A DNA stretch of 64,000 nucleotides from Mesorhizobium sp. GbtcB19 (lineage in GTDB: Bacteria; Pseudomonadota; Alphaproteobacteria; Rhizobiales; Rhizobiaceae), in contig NZ_JAGXJY010000005.1 in the NCBI RefSeq assembly GCF_019091085.1, forward strand, positions 62,001-126,000, in the 5' to 3' direction. Both the position numbers and the translations under genes were made by a program. Every line of letters starts with the position of its first letter. Within the stretch, counting starts at the first letter, position 1. The notes beneath the pieces were generated by a model, which was given only the letters and a program-made list of their open reading frames with translations, searched no databases and was not told where the DNA came from. This document shows, piece after piece, positions 43,713 through 52,326 of the stretch.

Positions 43713-44474
43713 TCACTTGGCCGGGCGCGGCGTCGACCGCCGGCCAAGCCGTGTCGCGCCCTGCGGCGAGAAGACCGGCACGAAGACGCGGCGCGAGGCG
43801 CGCTGCGCGACGGGCACGCCCTGGTAGAGCCTTTTTTGCGCCTCGACGACGATGACGCCGGAAAAGATCGGCCAGAACCGCCGGCCGGCCCGCTCCAGCA
43901 CATTATGGAACCGCATCATGAAACGTCGCGGCGACGGCGGGAAGAACAGCGCATCGCCCCATGTCGCCGGGGTGAAATTCGCCTCGCGCAGCAATTCGGT
44001 CAACTGGCCGCGCGAGAACGGCCGGCCGCTGCCGAAAGGCGTGTGCTCGAAGCGCGCCCAGACGCCGCGCCGGTTGGGCACGACGATCACGACGCGACCG
44101 GCCGGCGACAGCACGCGCCAGATCTCGTTCAGCGTCTCGCGCGGGTTTTCGGCATGTTCGAGCGAATGCACCAGGAGCATGCGGTCGATGCAGGAATCGA
44201 CCAGCGGCAATTCCTCGTCGAAGACCAGCGCCGTCGCCGTCGGTCCCGACGCCGGCCACACGACAGCGCCTTGCGTTGCCGGCATGAAGGCGAAGACGCG
44301 CTCGGCATCGGCGCCGAAGCGTTCCAGCCAAGGCAGAGTGTAGCCGAGACCGATCAGCCGCTCGTTTGGCACGGCTGCCCAAATCGACGACAGCGCCATG
44401 GTGATCGAACGCTCTGCCAGACGTCCGAGCGTGGTCGAGTAGAAGGAGCGCAGGTCGACGATATCCGAATGCAT
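43713..44474 (-). CDS. Class I SAM-dependent methyltransferase divergent from gloB
   Basis: 253-residue methyltransferase-fold protein (MHSDIVDLRSFY start). The usual glycine-rich SAM loop is weak (ERLIGLGYTLPWLERF), but the post-SAM block MLLVHSLEHAENPRETLNEIWRV matches Methyltransf_11. It is commonly found divergent from gloB in alphaproteobacteria. The substrate is unknown. ATG 44474 has clear homologous-looking start; codons further up overlap the gloB leader. Confidence 0.8.
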   Translation of the reverse strand: MHSDIVDLRSFYSTTLGRLAERSITMALSSIWAAVPNERLIGLGYTLPWLERFGADAERVFAFMPATQGAVVWPASGPTATALVFDEELPLVDSCIDRMLLVHSLEHAENPRETLNEIWRVLSPAGRVVIVVPNRRGVWARFEHTPFGSGRPFSRGQLTELLREANFTPATWGDALFFPPSPRRFMMRFHNVLERAGRRFWPIFSGVIVVEAQKRLYQGVPVAQRASRRVFVPVFSPQGATRLGRRSTPRPAK

Positions 44475-44559
44475 GCGCGGGACGGTAGCTGCGAAGGGGC
44501 CCAAGTTCAACAAAGGCCGATGACATCGGCGCTCAAGCGCCCTATGTCTGCGGCGACTC

Positions 44560-44605
44560 CTGCATCGGCCCGAAATCGGTTTCGATTTCGGAAAGCACGA
44601 TGCAG
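44560..44605. repeat. Palindromic repeat in the gloB leader
   Basis: CTGCATCG (44560-44567) and CGATGCAG (44598-44605) are exact inverted ends around a CCGAAATCGGTTTCGATTTCGG core that is itself palindromic. It lies in the divergent gap between the methyltransferase gene and gloB and looks like one of the short rhizobial intergenic repeats. Confidence 0.65.
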
Positions 44606-44620
44606 CAGATAAAAGGTTTT

Positions 44621-44660
44621 AGAGCGTCCTTTGTGCGTCCGACTGGACGCACGGCGCTCT
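44621..44660 (+). other. Two-part hairpin just before the gloB ribosome site
   Basis: GTGCGTCC (44633-44640) pairs exactly with GGACGCAC (44645-44652) around GACT, and the outer AGAGCG (44621-44626) pairs with CGCTCT (44655-44660). The structure ends at the ribosome-binding GGAGAG. It is probably a repeat element and may affect translation of gloB. Confidence 0.6.
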
Positions 44661-44675
44661 GATGGAGAGATGCCG

Positions 44676-45443
44676 ATGCCGGTCGAAATCGAGCAGTTCA
44701 TGTGCCGCACCGACAATTTCGGCGTGCTGGTTCACGACCCCAAAAGCGGTGAGACGGCGATCATCGACGCGCCGGAAGAGGCGCCGATCCTGGCGGCGAT
44801 CAAGCGCACCGGCTGGACGCCGACGCTGATCCTCACCACGCACCATCACGCCGATCATGTCGAAGCCAATCTGGCGCTGAAGGAACGCTTCAAGCTGCGC
44901 ATCGTCGGCCCGGAGGCCGAGAAGGCCAAGATACCCGGCATCGACGAAACGGTGAAACAGGGCTCTGTCGTGCGCCTTGGCGAGGAACGGATCGAGGTCA
45001 TCGAGACGCCCGGCCATACCGCCGGCCATGTCTCCTACCATCTGCCGGCCTCGAAGGTGGCCTTCACAGCCGACACGCTTTTTGCGCTGGGTTGTGGCCG
45101 CCTGTTCGAAGGCAAGCCGCCGGTGATGTATGAATCGCTGAAGAAGCTGGCGGCGCTGCCGGCCGAAACCGTCATCTATTGCGGTCACGAATACACTTTG
45201 GCCAATGCGCGCTTCGCGGTGACGGTGGACCCGAGCAATCCGGCCCTGAAGCAGCGCGCGGCAAGGATCGAGGCGCTGCGCGCCGACAACAAGCCGACGC
45301 TGCCGACGACCCTCGGCGAGGAATTGTCGACCAACCCGTTCCTGCGCTGGCACGACCCGGCGATCCGCAAGCATCTCGGCATGGAGAAAGCCTCGGACGC
45401 CGAGGTGTTCGCCGAGATCCGCAAGCGCAAGGATAATTTCTAA
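44676..45443 (+). CDS. gloB: Hydroxyacylglutathione hydrolase (glyoxalase II)
   Basis: 255-residue metallo-beta-lactamase-fold hydrolase that splits S-lactoylglutathione to lactate and glutathione, ending methylglyoxal detoxification. The dimetal motif THHHADH holds H56, H58, D60 and H61; GHTAGHVSY, FTADTLFALGCGR and the C-terminal glutathione-binding region (YCGHEYT, NPFLRW) are present. ATG 44676 has a better GGAGAG spacing than ATG 44670, two codons upstream. Confidence 0.93.
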   Translation: MPVEIEQFMCRTDNFGVLVHDPKSGETAIIDAPEEAPILAAIKRTGWTPTLILTTHHHADHVEANLALKERFKLRIVGPEAEKAKIPGIDETVKQGSVVRLGEERIEVIETPGHTAGHVSYHLPASKVAFTADTLFALGCGRLFEGKPPVMYESLKKLAALPAETVIYCGHEYTLANARFAVTVDPSNPALKQRAARIEALRADNKPTLPTTLGEELSTNPFLRWHDPAIRKHLGMEKASDAEVFAEIRKRKDNF

Positions 45444-45483
45444 CTCCCCGCATTTACGACATGCATCGGGCCAAAGACCGCCA

Positions 45484-45915
45484 ATGACCAGCGCCGCCGA
45501 GATCATCGCAACGCTAGGCCTTGGGCCGCATCCCGAGGGCGGCTGGTACGCCGAGACGTTTCGCGACGCCGCGGGCGGCCCGCGCGGTCATTCGACCGCG
45601 ATCTACTTCCTGCTGGAGCAGGGCCAACTGTCGGCCTGGCACCGGGTGAAGGACGCGGCCGAGGTCTGGCACTTCCATGCCGGCGCGCCGCTGGCGCTGT
45701 CGATGCATGAGGAAGGCTCGGGGAGCGTCATCGAGCAGGTGCTGGGCACGGCCCTTGCCGCGGGCGAACGGCCGCAGGTCGTCGTGCCGGCCGGCTGGTG
45801 GCAGTCGGCGCGCAGCCTCGGGGAATGGACGCTGGTCGGCTGCACAGTTGCGCCGGGCTTCGACTTTGCCGCCTTCGAGCTGGCCGCGCCGGGCTGGCAG
45901 CCTGCGATCGCTTAA
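45484..45915 (+). CDS. Cupin (DUF985) domain protein
   Basis: 143-residue single-cupin protein of the DUF985/Cupin_5 group. It opens with the group signature LGLGPHPEGGWYAETFRD, and the barrel contains AWHRVKDAAEVWHFHAGAPL with candidate metal-ligand histidines. Function is unknown; a small isomerase or binding role is possible. It is 40 bp after gloB and may be cotranscribed. Its end overlaps by 4 bp the convergent lysoplasmalogenase-like gene. Confidence 0.82.
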   Translation: MTSAAEIIATLGLGPHPEGGWYAETFRDAAGGPRGHSTAIYFLLEQGQLSAWHRVKDAAEVWHFHAGAPLALSMHEEGSGSVIEQVLGTALAAGERPQVVVPAGWWQSARSLGEWTLVGCTVAPGFDFAAFELAAPGWQPAIA

Positions 45916-46583
45916 TTGAGCAGAAAACCCAGCGTGATCGCCAGTTGGGCGGCGTAGTAAAGCACCCAGACGGCATAGCGCATCCACACGCGATGCGGCG
46001 AGATCGCCGCGAGCAGGAAGCGCTCGGCCGCCAGCAGCCCGTCCGAGGCGATGAACAGCACCGCGCCGGCAATCACCAGGGGAGCGTTGGTCGTAAGGGC
46101 TGAAATGCCCATGGCGAGGATCGCCGCGACATAGACGGCGATCGGGATGCGCAGCTGCGGGCCGACGCGGCGCCAGAGCGCGGCAAGCATGACGATGCTG
46201 AAGGCGGCCATGGCCAAGGCAATGGCGCCCCGCCAGGCATCCGCGCTCAGCAGGCCGAGCCCGCCGCCTGCCTGCACGAACAGCGCGACATAGACGATGT
46301 GGGCGGCGAGAAAGCTCGCCAGTCCGCCGAGGAAGGCCTTTTCGCCGTCGCGCGACAGAAAGGCGTCGCCGAGCGCGCTTAAGCCCAGCGCCGCGACGAG
46401 CAGCAGCGGCCCGCCTTGCATGGCGGCAAGCACGGCCAGGAATGCGACGGCAGCCGTCTTTGCCGCGCTGCGCGTCCACTTCGGCGGCATGTCGAGCGCA
46501 AAGGCGTAGATCACCGCCGCGACAAACGAGAACAAAAGCATCGCGTTGGCGTTGGCCTCGATGCCGCCGGGGAACGGCATCAT
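45912..46583 (-). CDS. Lysoplasmalogenase-like (YhhN/TMEM86) membrane protein
   Basis: 223-residue protein with about eight transmembrane helices. The YhhN family signature residues are the two conserved Asp in LSALGDAFLSRDG and FIASDGLLAAERF, which form the active site of lysoplasmalogenases that cleave vinyl-ether lysolipids. Bacteria without plasmalogens also carry it, so the true substrate is open. ATG 46583 overlaps the stop of the upstream exporter gene, implying translational coupling. Confidence 0.82.
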   Translation of the reverse strand: MMPFPGGIEANANAMLLFSFVAAVIYAFALDMPPKWTRSAAKTAAVAFLAVLAAMQGGPLLLVAALGLSALGDAFLSRDGEKAFLGGLASFLAAHIVYVALFVQAGGGLGLLSADAWRGAIALAMAAFSIVMLAALWRRVGPQLRIPIAVYVAAILAMGISALTTNAPLVIAGAVLFIASDGLLAAERFLLAAISPHRVWMRYAVWVLYYAAQLAITLGFLLN

Positions 46584-47467
46584 GCGTTCACCGCTTTGGC
46601 TGCCGGCTTGCGCATCAGCAGCGACTTCGCCGCCAGCGCCGCGCCGCCGGTTATGAGCACGCAGGCGGCGAGGATGCGCATCGACGGCTCGGCGACGCCG
46701 GCGGCGATCAGCACAAGCGTCGACAAAAGCGGCGCGGCGTAGCTTGCGGATCCCAGCACCTGGATGTTGCCGCGCTTGACGCCGATGTCCCAGGCATAGA
46801 AGGCCGCGCCCACCGGCATCAGCCCGAGCCCGATGACCGCCAGCCACTGCCCGGGGCCATCCGGCAGCACGGTTTTCTCAAGCAGCAGGTGGCAGGCCAG
46901 CGAAAGCACCGACGTCGCCGCGCAGAACCAGGTCACGATCGAGGTCGGTACCGACGGGAAGCGCCGCGACAGCAGTGAATAGGCCGACCACAAAAGCGCG
47001 CAGACCGCGGCCATCGCGTAGCCGAAGGCGTAGCGCGCATCGAAGGCCAGCCCGCCGCCCTTGGTGACGATCAGGAAGGTGCCGGCAAGGCCGAGCAGCG
47101 CGCCGACGACATGGTTCCAGGCCAGCCGCTCACCCGGCATCAGTGCCGAGCCGAGCACGATCAGCAGCGGCCACAGATAGGCGATCAGGCTTGCCTCGAC
47201 CGCCGGCGCGTTGCGCAGCGCCGTGAAGTAGAAGAAGTGGTAGCCGAACAGCCCGGCTATGCCGATCACCCAGACCTGGGGCGGGATCTTCTGGCTCCTG
47301 TCGGGCGCCGGCATCACCAGCCGCGCCGCCAGGCCGATACAGGTGCCGATGGCGAAAGTGATGGCAGACAGCAGGAACGGCGGCACCTGGCCCGAGGCGT
47401 CGGTCATGAGCGCCAGCAGCGCCCACATGGCGACCGCCGAAAACCCGATCAGTGTTGCGCGCCCCAT
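46580..47467 (-). CDS. DMT-superfamily exporter, YddG-like
   Basis: 295-residue inner-membrane protein with ten helices in two EamA repeats. The block YFTALRNAPAVEASLIAYLW near residue 85 is typical of YddG, which exports aromatic amino acids. The C-terminal tail is short and basic. Substrate is inferred only from resemblance. It overlaps the lysoplasmalogenase-like gene by 4 bp. Confidence 0.85.
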   Translation of the reverse strand: MGRATLIGFSAVAMWALLALMTDASGQVPPFLLSAITFAIGTCIGLAARLVMPAPDRSQKIPPQVWVIGIAGLFGYHFFYFTALRNAPAVEASLIAYLWPLLIVLGSALMPGERLAWNHVVGALLGLAGTFLIVTKGGGLAFDARYAFGYAMAAVCALLWSAYSLLSRRFPSVPTSIVTWFCAATSVLSLACHLLLEKTVLPDGPGQWLAVIGLGLMPVGAAFYAWDIGVKRGNIQVLGSASYAAPLLSTLVLIAAGVAEPSMRILAACVLITGGAALAAKSLLMRKPAAKAVNA

Positions 47468-47500
47468 CCATTCCCCCGGCGGCGCGCCGTGGCGCCCAAA

Positions 47501-48292
47501 CTAATCGACTGCTTCGAACTTTCTCGCGCTTATCGTCAGCGGGCCGATCTGGGTCCCGACCGTGGCGCGGATCGGCGCATATACGCCGGATTGGCCGACC
47601 GGTGCAAACGTCACCAGCATGCGGCTCCTGTTCTGGAGGAAGTTCAGCGCCTTGCGGCCCTTGCGGTAGCCCGCCACCGGCTCGAAGCCCATCTTGCAGG
47701 TCACCGTGTCGCCCTTATAGCCCGGCACCGAGATCGAACCCTTGGAGGCATAGGTCAAGCTCAGATCGGCGCGCATTTCGCCGTCATAGAACTTGACCGT
47801 GCGTCCGCAGACCTTGTCCAGGCTGTCGGCATGGATGACGGTCGCTGCCATCGGATCGAGCACCGATTTCAGGTCGCCGTCGCCGATCGGCACCCAGCTC
47901 TTCGGATCGCGCTTGCCTGGCGCGGGAACGACTTGCGTGGAGGTGACCGCGCCATTGGTGAAGCGGATATCGACCATCGAGGCCTTCTTGCCGGACGTGT
48001 AGTCGGCCCTGAACACCTGCGGCGTCATCTTGGTGTCGGAAATGGTGCCTTTCGACGAAATCGTCCCTTTCGTGTCGTCGAACAGCCTGCCGAGCCCGGC
48101 GGCCGAGACGGTGCCGTTGATGGCGTAGGTGTCGCCCTCGTAACGGCTGGAGAAAGTCGCCCTGGCGATCGAAAGCCCGAGATACGAGACCGTGTATTCG
48201 CCCTTGAACGACCGGGGCGAGGCCGCGGCGAAGCTTGTTGCCGGCACGGCAAGGGCAAGCAGGCTGGCAAGTGCATGAGATGGACGGAGCAT
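47501..48292 (-). CDS. DUF3108 exported protein
   Basis: 263-residue secreted protein with a signal peptide (residues 1-22, ending SFAA) and a DUF3108 beta-rich domain: GEYTVSYLGLSIARATFSS near the start and LQNRSRMLVTF near the end. It contains a conserved-looking cysteine pair (VCGRTV and TVTCKMG). Members are thought periplasmic and of unknown function. It lies divergent from rpmB, 255 bp away. Confidence 0.82.
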   Translation of the reverse strand: MLRPSHALASLLALAVPATSFAAASPRSFKGEYTVSYLGLSIARATFSSRYEGDTYAINGTVSAAGLGRLFDDTKGTISSKGTISDTKMTPQVFRADYTSGKKASMVDIRFTNGAVTSTQVVPAPGKRDPKSWVPIGDGDLKSVLDPMAATVIHADSLDKVCGRTVKFYDGEMRADLSLTYASKGSISVPGYKGDTVTCKMGFEPVAGYRKGRKALNFLQNRSRMLVTFAPVGQSGVYAPIRATVGTQIGPLTISARKFEAVD

Positions 48293-48547
48293 GACGGCTG
48301 GCGAATCCCTGGCAGTTGGCCGGAACGCTAGGGCTCCAGCCTGGCATATCCCTTCGCCAAGGGCTTATAGTGCGAAATCCGGCCTTTATATGAAACATGC
48401 GTGACAACTGGCGGCGTGCCGGAGCTTGACGCAGTGGTGAAATGCCACTATGGAACGCCAACTTTTCCAAAGGCCGCCTGACCGAGACCGCGCGCCGCCC
48501 GGCGCGGGCAGAATGGTTTGGCAGGCTTAGAACTGAGGTTATACAAA

Positions 48548-48844
48548 ATGTCCCGCACCTGCGAGCTCACTGCCAAGGCAGTCCAGACCGGCAACAATGT
48601 GAGCCATGCCAACAACAAGACCAAGCGTCGCTTCCTGCCGAACCTGGTCAATGTGACGCTGATTTCCGAAGCGCTGAACCAGAACGTTCGCCTGCGCATT
48701 TCGGCCAACGCGCTGCGTTCGGTCGAGCATCGCGGTGGCCTCGACGCCTTCCTGGCCAAGGCCGATGCCAAGGAACTGTCGCAGCGCGCGCGTCTGCTCA
48801 AGAAGCAGATCGCCAAGAAGCTTGCCGAGCAACCGGCCGCTTAA
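48548..48844 (+). CDS. rpmB: 50S ribosomal protein L28
   Basis: 98-residue ribosomal protein with the standard start [20 protein letters not shown] and the [12 protein letters not shown] block. Length and composition are typical of alphaproteobacterial L28. ATG 48548 follows GAGGTT. A hairpin GCATCGG/CCGGTGC lies 32 bp after the stop (48876-48895), without a T-run. Confidence 0.96.
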   Translation: MSRTCELTAKAVQTGNNVSHANNKTKRRFLPNLVNVTLISEALNQNVRLRISANALRSVEHRGGLDAFLAKADAKELSQRARLLKKQIAKKLAEQPAA

Positions 48845-48907
48845 GCAGCTGTCAGGCGGGGGACGACCGCCTTGAGCATCGGCCAAAACCGGTGCTTGCA
48901 ATGAGAG

Positions 48908-48928
48908 CGAGCGTCGGCATGACGCTCG
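48908..48928 (+). other. 8-bp hairpin immediately upstream of the preQ1-I-like aptamer
   Basis: CGAGCGTC (48908-48915) and GACGCTCG (48921-48928) form an exact stem with a five-base loop. Only one base separates it from the P1 arm of the preQ1-I-like element, so the two helices could stack. Confidence 0.6.
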
Positions 48929-48929
48929 G

Positions 48930-48959
48930 CTGGTTCCATTACCCAGGATAAAAAAATGA
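48930..48959 (+). ncRNA. preQ1-I-like riboswitch overlapping the yhhQ start codon
   Basis: P1 is CTGG (48930-48933) with CCAG (48943-48946). The loop begins TTC and ends with C48942, the position of the preQ1-reading cytosine in known class I aptamers. The 3' tail is the A-rich GATAAAAAAATG. CATT in the loop (48937-48940) can pair with AATG (48955-48958), forming the pseudoknot. GGTTC, ACCC and AAAAAA, the invariant class I segments, are all there. The helix would include the AUG, and P1 partly covers the AGGA ribosome site. Confidence 0.75.
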
Positions 48960-49642
48960 ACTTCCTGATGCGATATTTGCCCTTCGTGGCCGCCATGGCG
49001 CTTGTCGTCGTGGCCTCCAACATCCTCGTGCAGTTCCCGATGCAGGGCCAGGTCGGCGGCCTGGCGCTGGCGGACGTGCTCACCTGGGGCGCCTTCACCT
49101 ATCCCTTCTCCTTCCTGGTCACCGACCTCGCCAATCGCCGCTATGGCCCGGCCGTGGCCCGCAAGGTTGTGTTCGTCGGCTTCATGACGGCGGTGATCTG
49201 CTCGATCCTGGTCCCGCCCTTCCTGTTTCGCCATGGCCTGATCGAATTCGAGACCGCCGCCGATCGGCTGGTGCGCATCGCCGCCGCTTCCGGCGCCGCC
49301 TTCCTCACCGCGCAATTGCTCGACGTCACCGTCTTCAACCGACTGCGCCGGCAGAGTTGGTGGCGCGCGCCGATCGTCGGCACGCTGGTCGGCTCGGTGT
49401 TCGACACCGTCGTCTTCTTCGGTGTCGCCTTCTCCGCCGCCTTTGCCTTTGCCGGCCCCAATGACAGCTTCGCGCTGGAGACAGCGCCGCTGATGGGCGT
49501 GCTGCCGGTCGAGACGATGCGCTGGGTGTCCTGGGCGCTTGGCGATCTCTCGGTCAAGCTGATCATCGCCGTGGTGGCGTTGATTCCCTACCGGCTGATC
49601 GCCACCCGCTGGAGCCAGCCGGCAATAGCGGCTGGAGCATGA
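48956..49642 (+). CDS. yhhQ: Queuosine precursor transporter (YhhQ/VUT family)
   Basis: 228-residue membrane protein with about six helices, of the COG1738/YhhQ family that imports preQ0/preQ1, precursors of the tRNA nucleoside queuosine. Family markers are VVASNILVQFP near residue 20, TWGAFTYPFSFLVTDLANRRYG, and the C-terminal GDLSVKLIIAVVALIPYR. The ATG at 48956 lies inside a preQ1-I-like aptamer, which supports the substrate call and suggests feedback control of translation. Confidence 0.9.
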   Translation: MNFLMRYLPFVAAMALVVVASNILVQFPMQGQVGGLALADVLTWGAFTYPFSFLVTDLANRRYGPAVARKVVFVGFMTAVICSILVPPFLFRHGLIEFETAADRLVRIAAASGAAFLTAQLLDVTVFNRLRRQSWWRAPIVGTLVGSVFDTVVFFGVAFSAAFAFAGPNDSFALETAPLMGVLPVETMRWVSWALGDLSVKLIIAVVALIPYRLIATRWSQPAIAAGA

Positions 49643-49745
49643 TCCCAAAAAGTGAGATCCGGTTTTGGAAAAGATCATGCTCCAAACAGAAAGAGAGGGC
49701 ATGATCCCAAAAAGTGGGACCCGGTTTTTGGAAAAGATCATGCTC
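49635..49745. repeat. Two tandem palindromic repeats (family C)
   Basis: Copy one, 49635-49682, has inverted ends GAGCATGATC and GATCATGCTC; copy two, 49699-49745, repeats the same ends and the CCCAAAAAGTG and CCGGTTTT cores with three or four changes. The unit is about 48 bp and occurs twice in direct orientation. Copy one overlaps the yhhQ stop codon. This family is common in rhizobial intergenic DNA. Confidence 0.9.
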
Positions 49746-49762
49746 AAACCAAAAGAGACACC

Positions 49763-50443
49763 GTGATCCCCTGGGTCCAGCTTGATTCAGCTCGCACGCC
49801 CGATGGCGGTCAGGAACTTCGCCTGAAGCAGCGCGGCACCGAATTCTCGATCATGCTGGGCACCAATGAGCTGATGAACAGCCGCCTCAGCGGCTCCGAG
49901 GAGGCGCTGGCCAGGCTCTCCTGCGAGCGGATCGCCGGCCGCAAGCAAGCAAGGATCCTCATCGGCGGGCTCGGCATGGGTTTCACCTTGCGCGCCGCTC
50001 TCGCGGCACTTGGCGGCGACGCCGCGGTCACCGTTGCAGAACTCGTCCCCGCGGTCGTCGCCTGGGCGCGCGGCCCGATGGCAGAAATCTTCGACGGCTG
50101 CCTCGACGATCCCCGCGTCACCATCCGTGAGGCCGATGTCGGTCAGCTGATAAGGGCGGAGAGCACCGCCTGGGATGCCATCCTGGTCGATGTCGACAAT
50201 GGTCCCGAAGGCATTGTCTACAAGGGCAATGACGCCATCTACAGTGCGGCCGGCCTGGCGGCCGCGCGTGCCGCATTGACGCCCGGCGGCGTGCTGGCGG
50301 TCTGGTCGCAGGGACCGGACAGCGGTTTCGCCCGGCGGCTGAAGCAGGCCGGCTTTACGGTCGAGGAGATCAGCGCGCGGGCTCACGGCAAGCGCGGCGC
50401 CCGCCACGTGATCTGGATTGCCACTGTCGCAGGTAGATTTTAG
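49763..50443 (+). CDS. Spermidine-synthase-like (PABS-domain) protein
   Basis: 226-residue Rossmann-fold protein with the polyamine-synthase/methyltransferase-type SAM loop ILIGGLGMGFTLRAAL near residue 75, VTVAELVPAVVAWAR, and WDAILVDVDNGPEG. It lacks the N-terminal beta domain of true spermidine synthases, so aminopropyl transfer is not assured. The GTG at 49763 is preferred; the upstream frame runs through the tandem palindromes and codes no conserved sequence. Confidence 0.8.
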   Translation: MIPWVQLDSARTPDGGQELRLKQRGTEFSIMLGTNELMNSRLSGSEEALARLSCERIAGRKQARILIGGLGMGFTLRAALAALGGDAAVTVAELVPAVVAWARGPMAEIFDGCLDDPRVTIREADVGQLIRAESTAWDAILVDVDNGPEGIVYKGNDAIYSAAGLAAARAALTPGGVLAVWSQGPDSGFARRLKQAGFTVEEISARAHGKRGARHVIWIATVAGRF

Positions 50444-50461
50444 GCCGCCAAGGCCCCGGTG

Positions 50462-51196
50462 TTAGCCTTTCAAGGACAGTAGAAACGACTCTGTCGCTGC
50501 GTTGGCTTCCCCGGCATAGCGGGCGTCATAGCCCAGCCAGCCGTCGCCGTCGGATGGAAGGTTGGGATTGGTGAAGGCATGCTTGGCGCCGGCATAGAGG
50601 GTCAAGGCGCAGTCGCAATCCTTGGCCTCGAGCCAGGTCACAATCTTCGTAACCCGCGCCACATCAGCCACCACGTCACGCGTTCCATGGTGAAACCTGA
50701 TGGGCGTCTCGATGGCGGCATAGTCGCCGTCCGGCTGGCCGAGCGCCCCGGATAGGATGACGGCCCCATGAACCAGCGGTGCGTCCCTAAGCATCTCCAG
50801 GACGCAGAAACCACCGAGCGAAAAGCCGACGGCGGCAAGGAAAGGCGCCTCCGGGACGACGTCGCGAAACGCCCGGACCCCGGCCTGCATGCGGCGCGAC
50901 GCGGTGCGCGGATTGTCCCGCAGGAATTGGCTGGCTTGCGTCGCCTGGGCGTCGGAAGTGATGCGCACGCCGGCACCATAGACATCCGCTACCATCACGG
51001 CGAAGCCCAGGCTTGCGAACCGTCGCGCCTCGGCCAGCGGATAGTCATAGATGCCATACCAGTCGGGAACATAGATAAGGCCGCCGCGCACCGTGCCGTC
51101 GGGCATGACCATTCGGCCAGAAAAATCGATTCCACCCTCGCGATAGACTAGGGGCTGACCGGAGGTTGCCAACTGACCGGTCGCGGTCTCGGACAT
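50462..51196 (-). CDS. Dienelactone-hydrolase-family protein
   Basis: 244-residue alpha/beta hydrolase. The nucleophile is in VGFSLGGFCVLE (Ser rather than the Cys of classical dienelactone hydrolase), with the Asp in HGTRDVVA and the His in GAKHAFTN. Substrate unknown. ATG 51196 follows GGAGACATTCTG; Met 51253 is an alternative without a ribosome site. It is divergent from a LysR gene, its likely regulator. Confidence 0.86.
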   Translation of the reverse strand: MSETATGQLATSGQPLVYREGGIDFSGRMVMPDGTVRGGLIYVPDWYGIYDYPLAEARRFASLGFAVMVADVYGAGVRITSDAQATQASQFLRDNPRTASRRMQAGVRAFRDVVPEAPFLAAVGFSLGGFCVLEMLRDAPLVHGAVILSGALGQPDGDYAAIETPIRFHHGTRDVVADVARVTKIVTWLEAKDCDCALTLYAGAKHAFTNPNLPSDGDGWLGYDARYAGEANAATESFLLSLKG

Positions 51197-51325
51197 CAGA
51201 ATGTCTCCAGAGGCCGCCGGCGCGGTCGCAGGCACGGTAGGGTGATTCAGCATGGTGACGACACTCCGATTGACAGATTGGCCCGCACCATATTTTGTTT
51301 CCAGAGAGCGAAGAAGCGAGGCAAA

Positions 51326-52261
51326 ATGAACAACACTGTTGCCAAAAAGGAAACAATTTCGTTAGCAGACCTGGCCCTGTTCCTTGAGGTCGCACGCGAA
51401 TGCTCGCTGACCAGAGCTGCCTTGCAAGCGGGTACGACAAAGAGCGCCGTGTCGAAGGCTATCCGGCGGCTCGAACTGCAGTTGGGACGCGTCTTGCTCG
51501 AGCGCACCACCCGCCGTCTTATCGTCACGCCTGCCGGTGAACTGCTACGCCAGCGCGGACAGGCCCTGCTGGGCGACGTCGATGACCTGACCCGAGCCCT
51601 GGAGGCTCAGGCCGACGGACTCGCAGGCCCCTTGTGTATCTGCGCGCCACCCGAACTCGGCGCCTGGCTTTTGCAGATGTGTTTTGCGCCGTTCCTGGAG
51701 TTGCATCCCCGTATCCGCCTGATTCTTCGTCTCGACTATGCCTATCAGGATCTGTTCGATCCCCACCTCGATCTTGCTTTCCGAGTCGGGGCAGTCGTCG
51801 ACGACGCCATGGTTGCGCGCCGCATCGGCCAATTCCGGCGGGTGCTGGTCGCGAACCGGGCCATCGCCGATAGCCTGGCCGGCAAGAACCTGACAAGCGT
51901 GGCAAGGACTTTGCCCATGCTGGCCTTCGGCGATGGCGAAAGCGAGCTTGCCTTGTCGCGCGAAGCCGAAATCGCCACAGTCACGGTTCGCTCGGACCGC
52001 TTCAGCGCCAACACCTATCCAGCCTTGCTCGAAGCAGCCGCGCAGGGCCTGGGTATCGCCGTCCTGCCCGATTTCTTCGTCCGCCGGCATGTCGAATCCG
52101 GCTACGTCGTCCGGCTTTTTGCCGATTGGCAGTCCACGGACATACCAATCTATGTCATCCATCGCCGCGCCAGCCGTCGATCGCGCCGAGCCGAAGCGCT
52201 GCTATCCTTCATTGGACCGGAACTGGTGGGTCTATCGCAATTGGCCGTTCCACTGAAGTGA
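51326..52261 (+). CDS. LysR-family transcriptional regulator
   Basis: 311-residue LysR regulator with the HTH LADLALFLEVARECSLTRAA and TTKSAVSKAIRRLELQLG. The rest is the two-lobed effector domain. ATG 51326 has GCGAGG upstream; the frame is open to 51242 but crosses the divergent promoter. Likely target: the dienelactone hydrolase gene. Confidence 0.88.
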   Translation: MNNTVAKKETISLADLALFLEVARECSLTRAALQAGTTKSAVSKAIRRLELQLGRVLLERTTRRLIVTPAGELLRQRGQALLGDVDDLTRALEAQADGLAGPLCICAPPELGAWLLQMCFAPFLELHPRIRLILRLDYAYQDLFDPHLDLAFRVGAVVDDAMVARRIGQFRRVLVANRAIADSLAGKNLTSVARTLPMLAFGDGESELALSREAEIATVTVRSDRFSANTYPALLEAAAQGLGIAVLPDFFVRRHVESGYVVRLFADWQSTDIPIYVIHRRASRRSRRAEALLSFIGPELVGLSQLAVPLK

Positions 52262-52326
52262 CTCCGAATTGACCAAGTGAGCCTTGCCATTCTTCACCCG
52301 TTCGTGGGGACGGGGAATGGCACGCA

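Noticed and set aside
49635..49745. Tandem palindromes considered as a CRISPR array
   Set aside because: Only two units with 16 bp between them, the units are long palindromes of a dispersed repeat type, and there are no cas genes.
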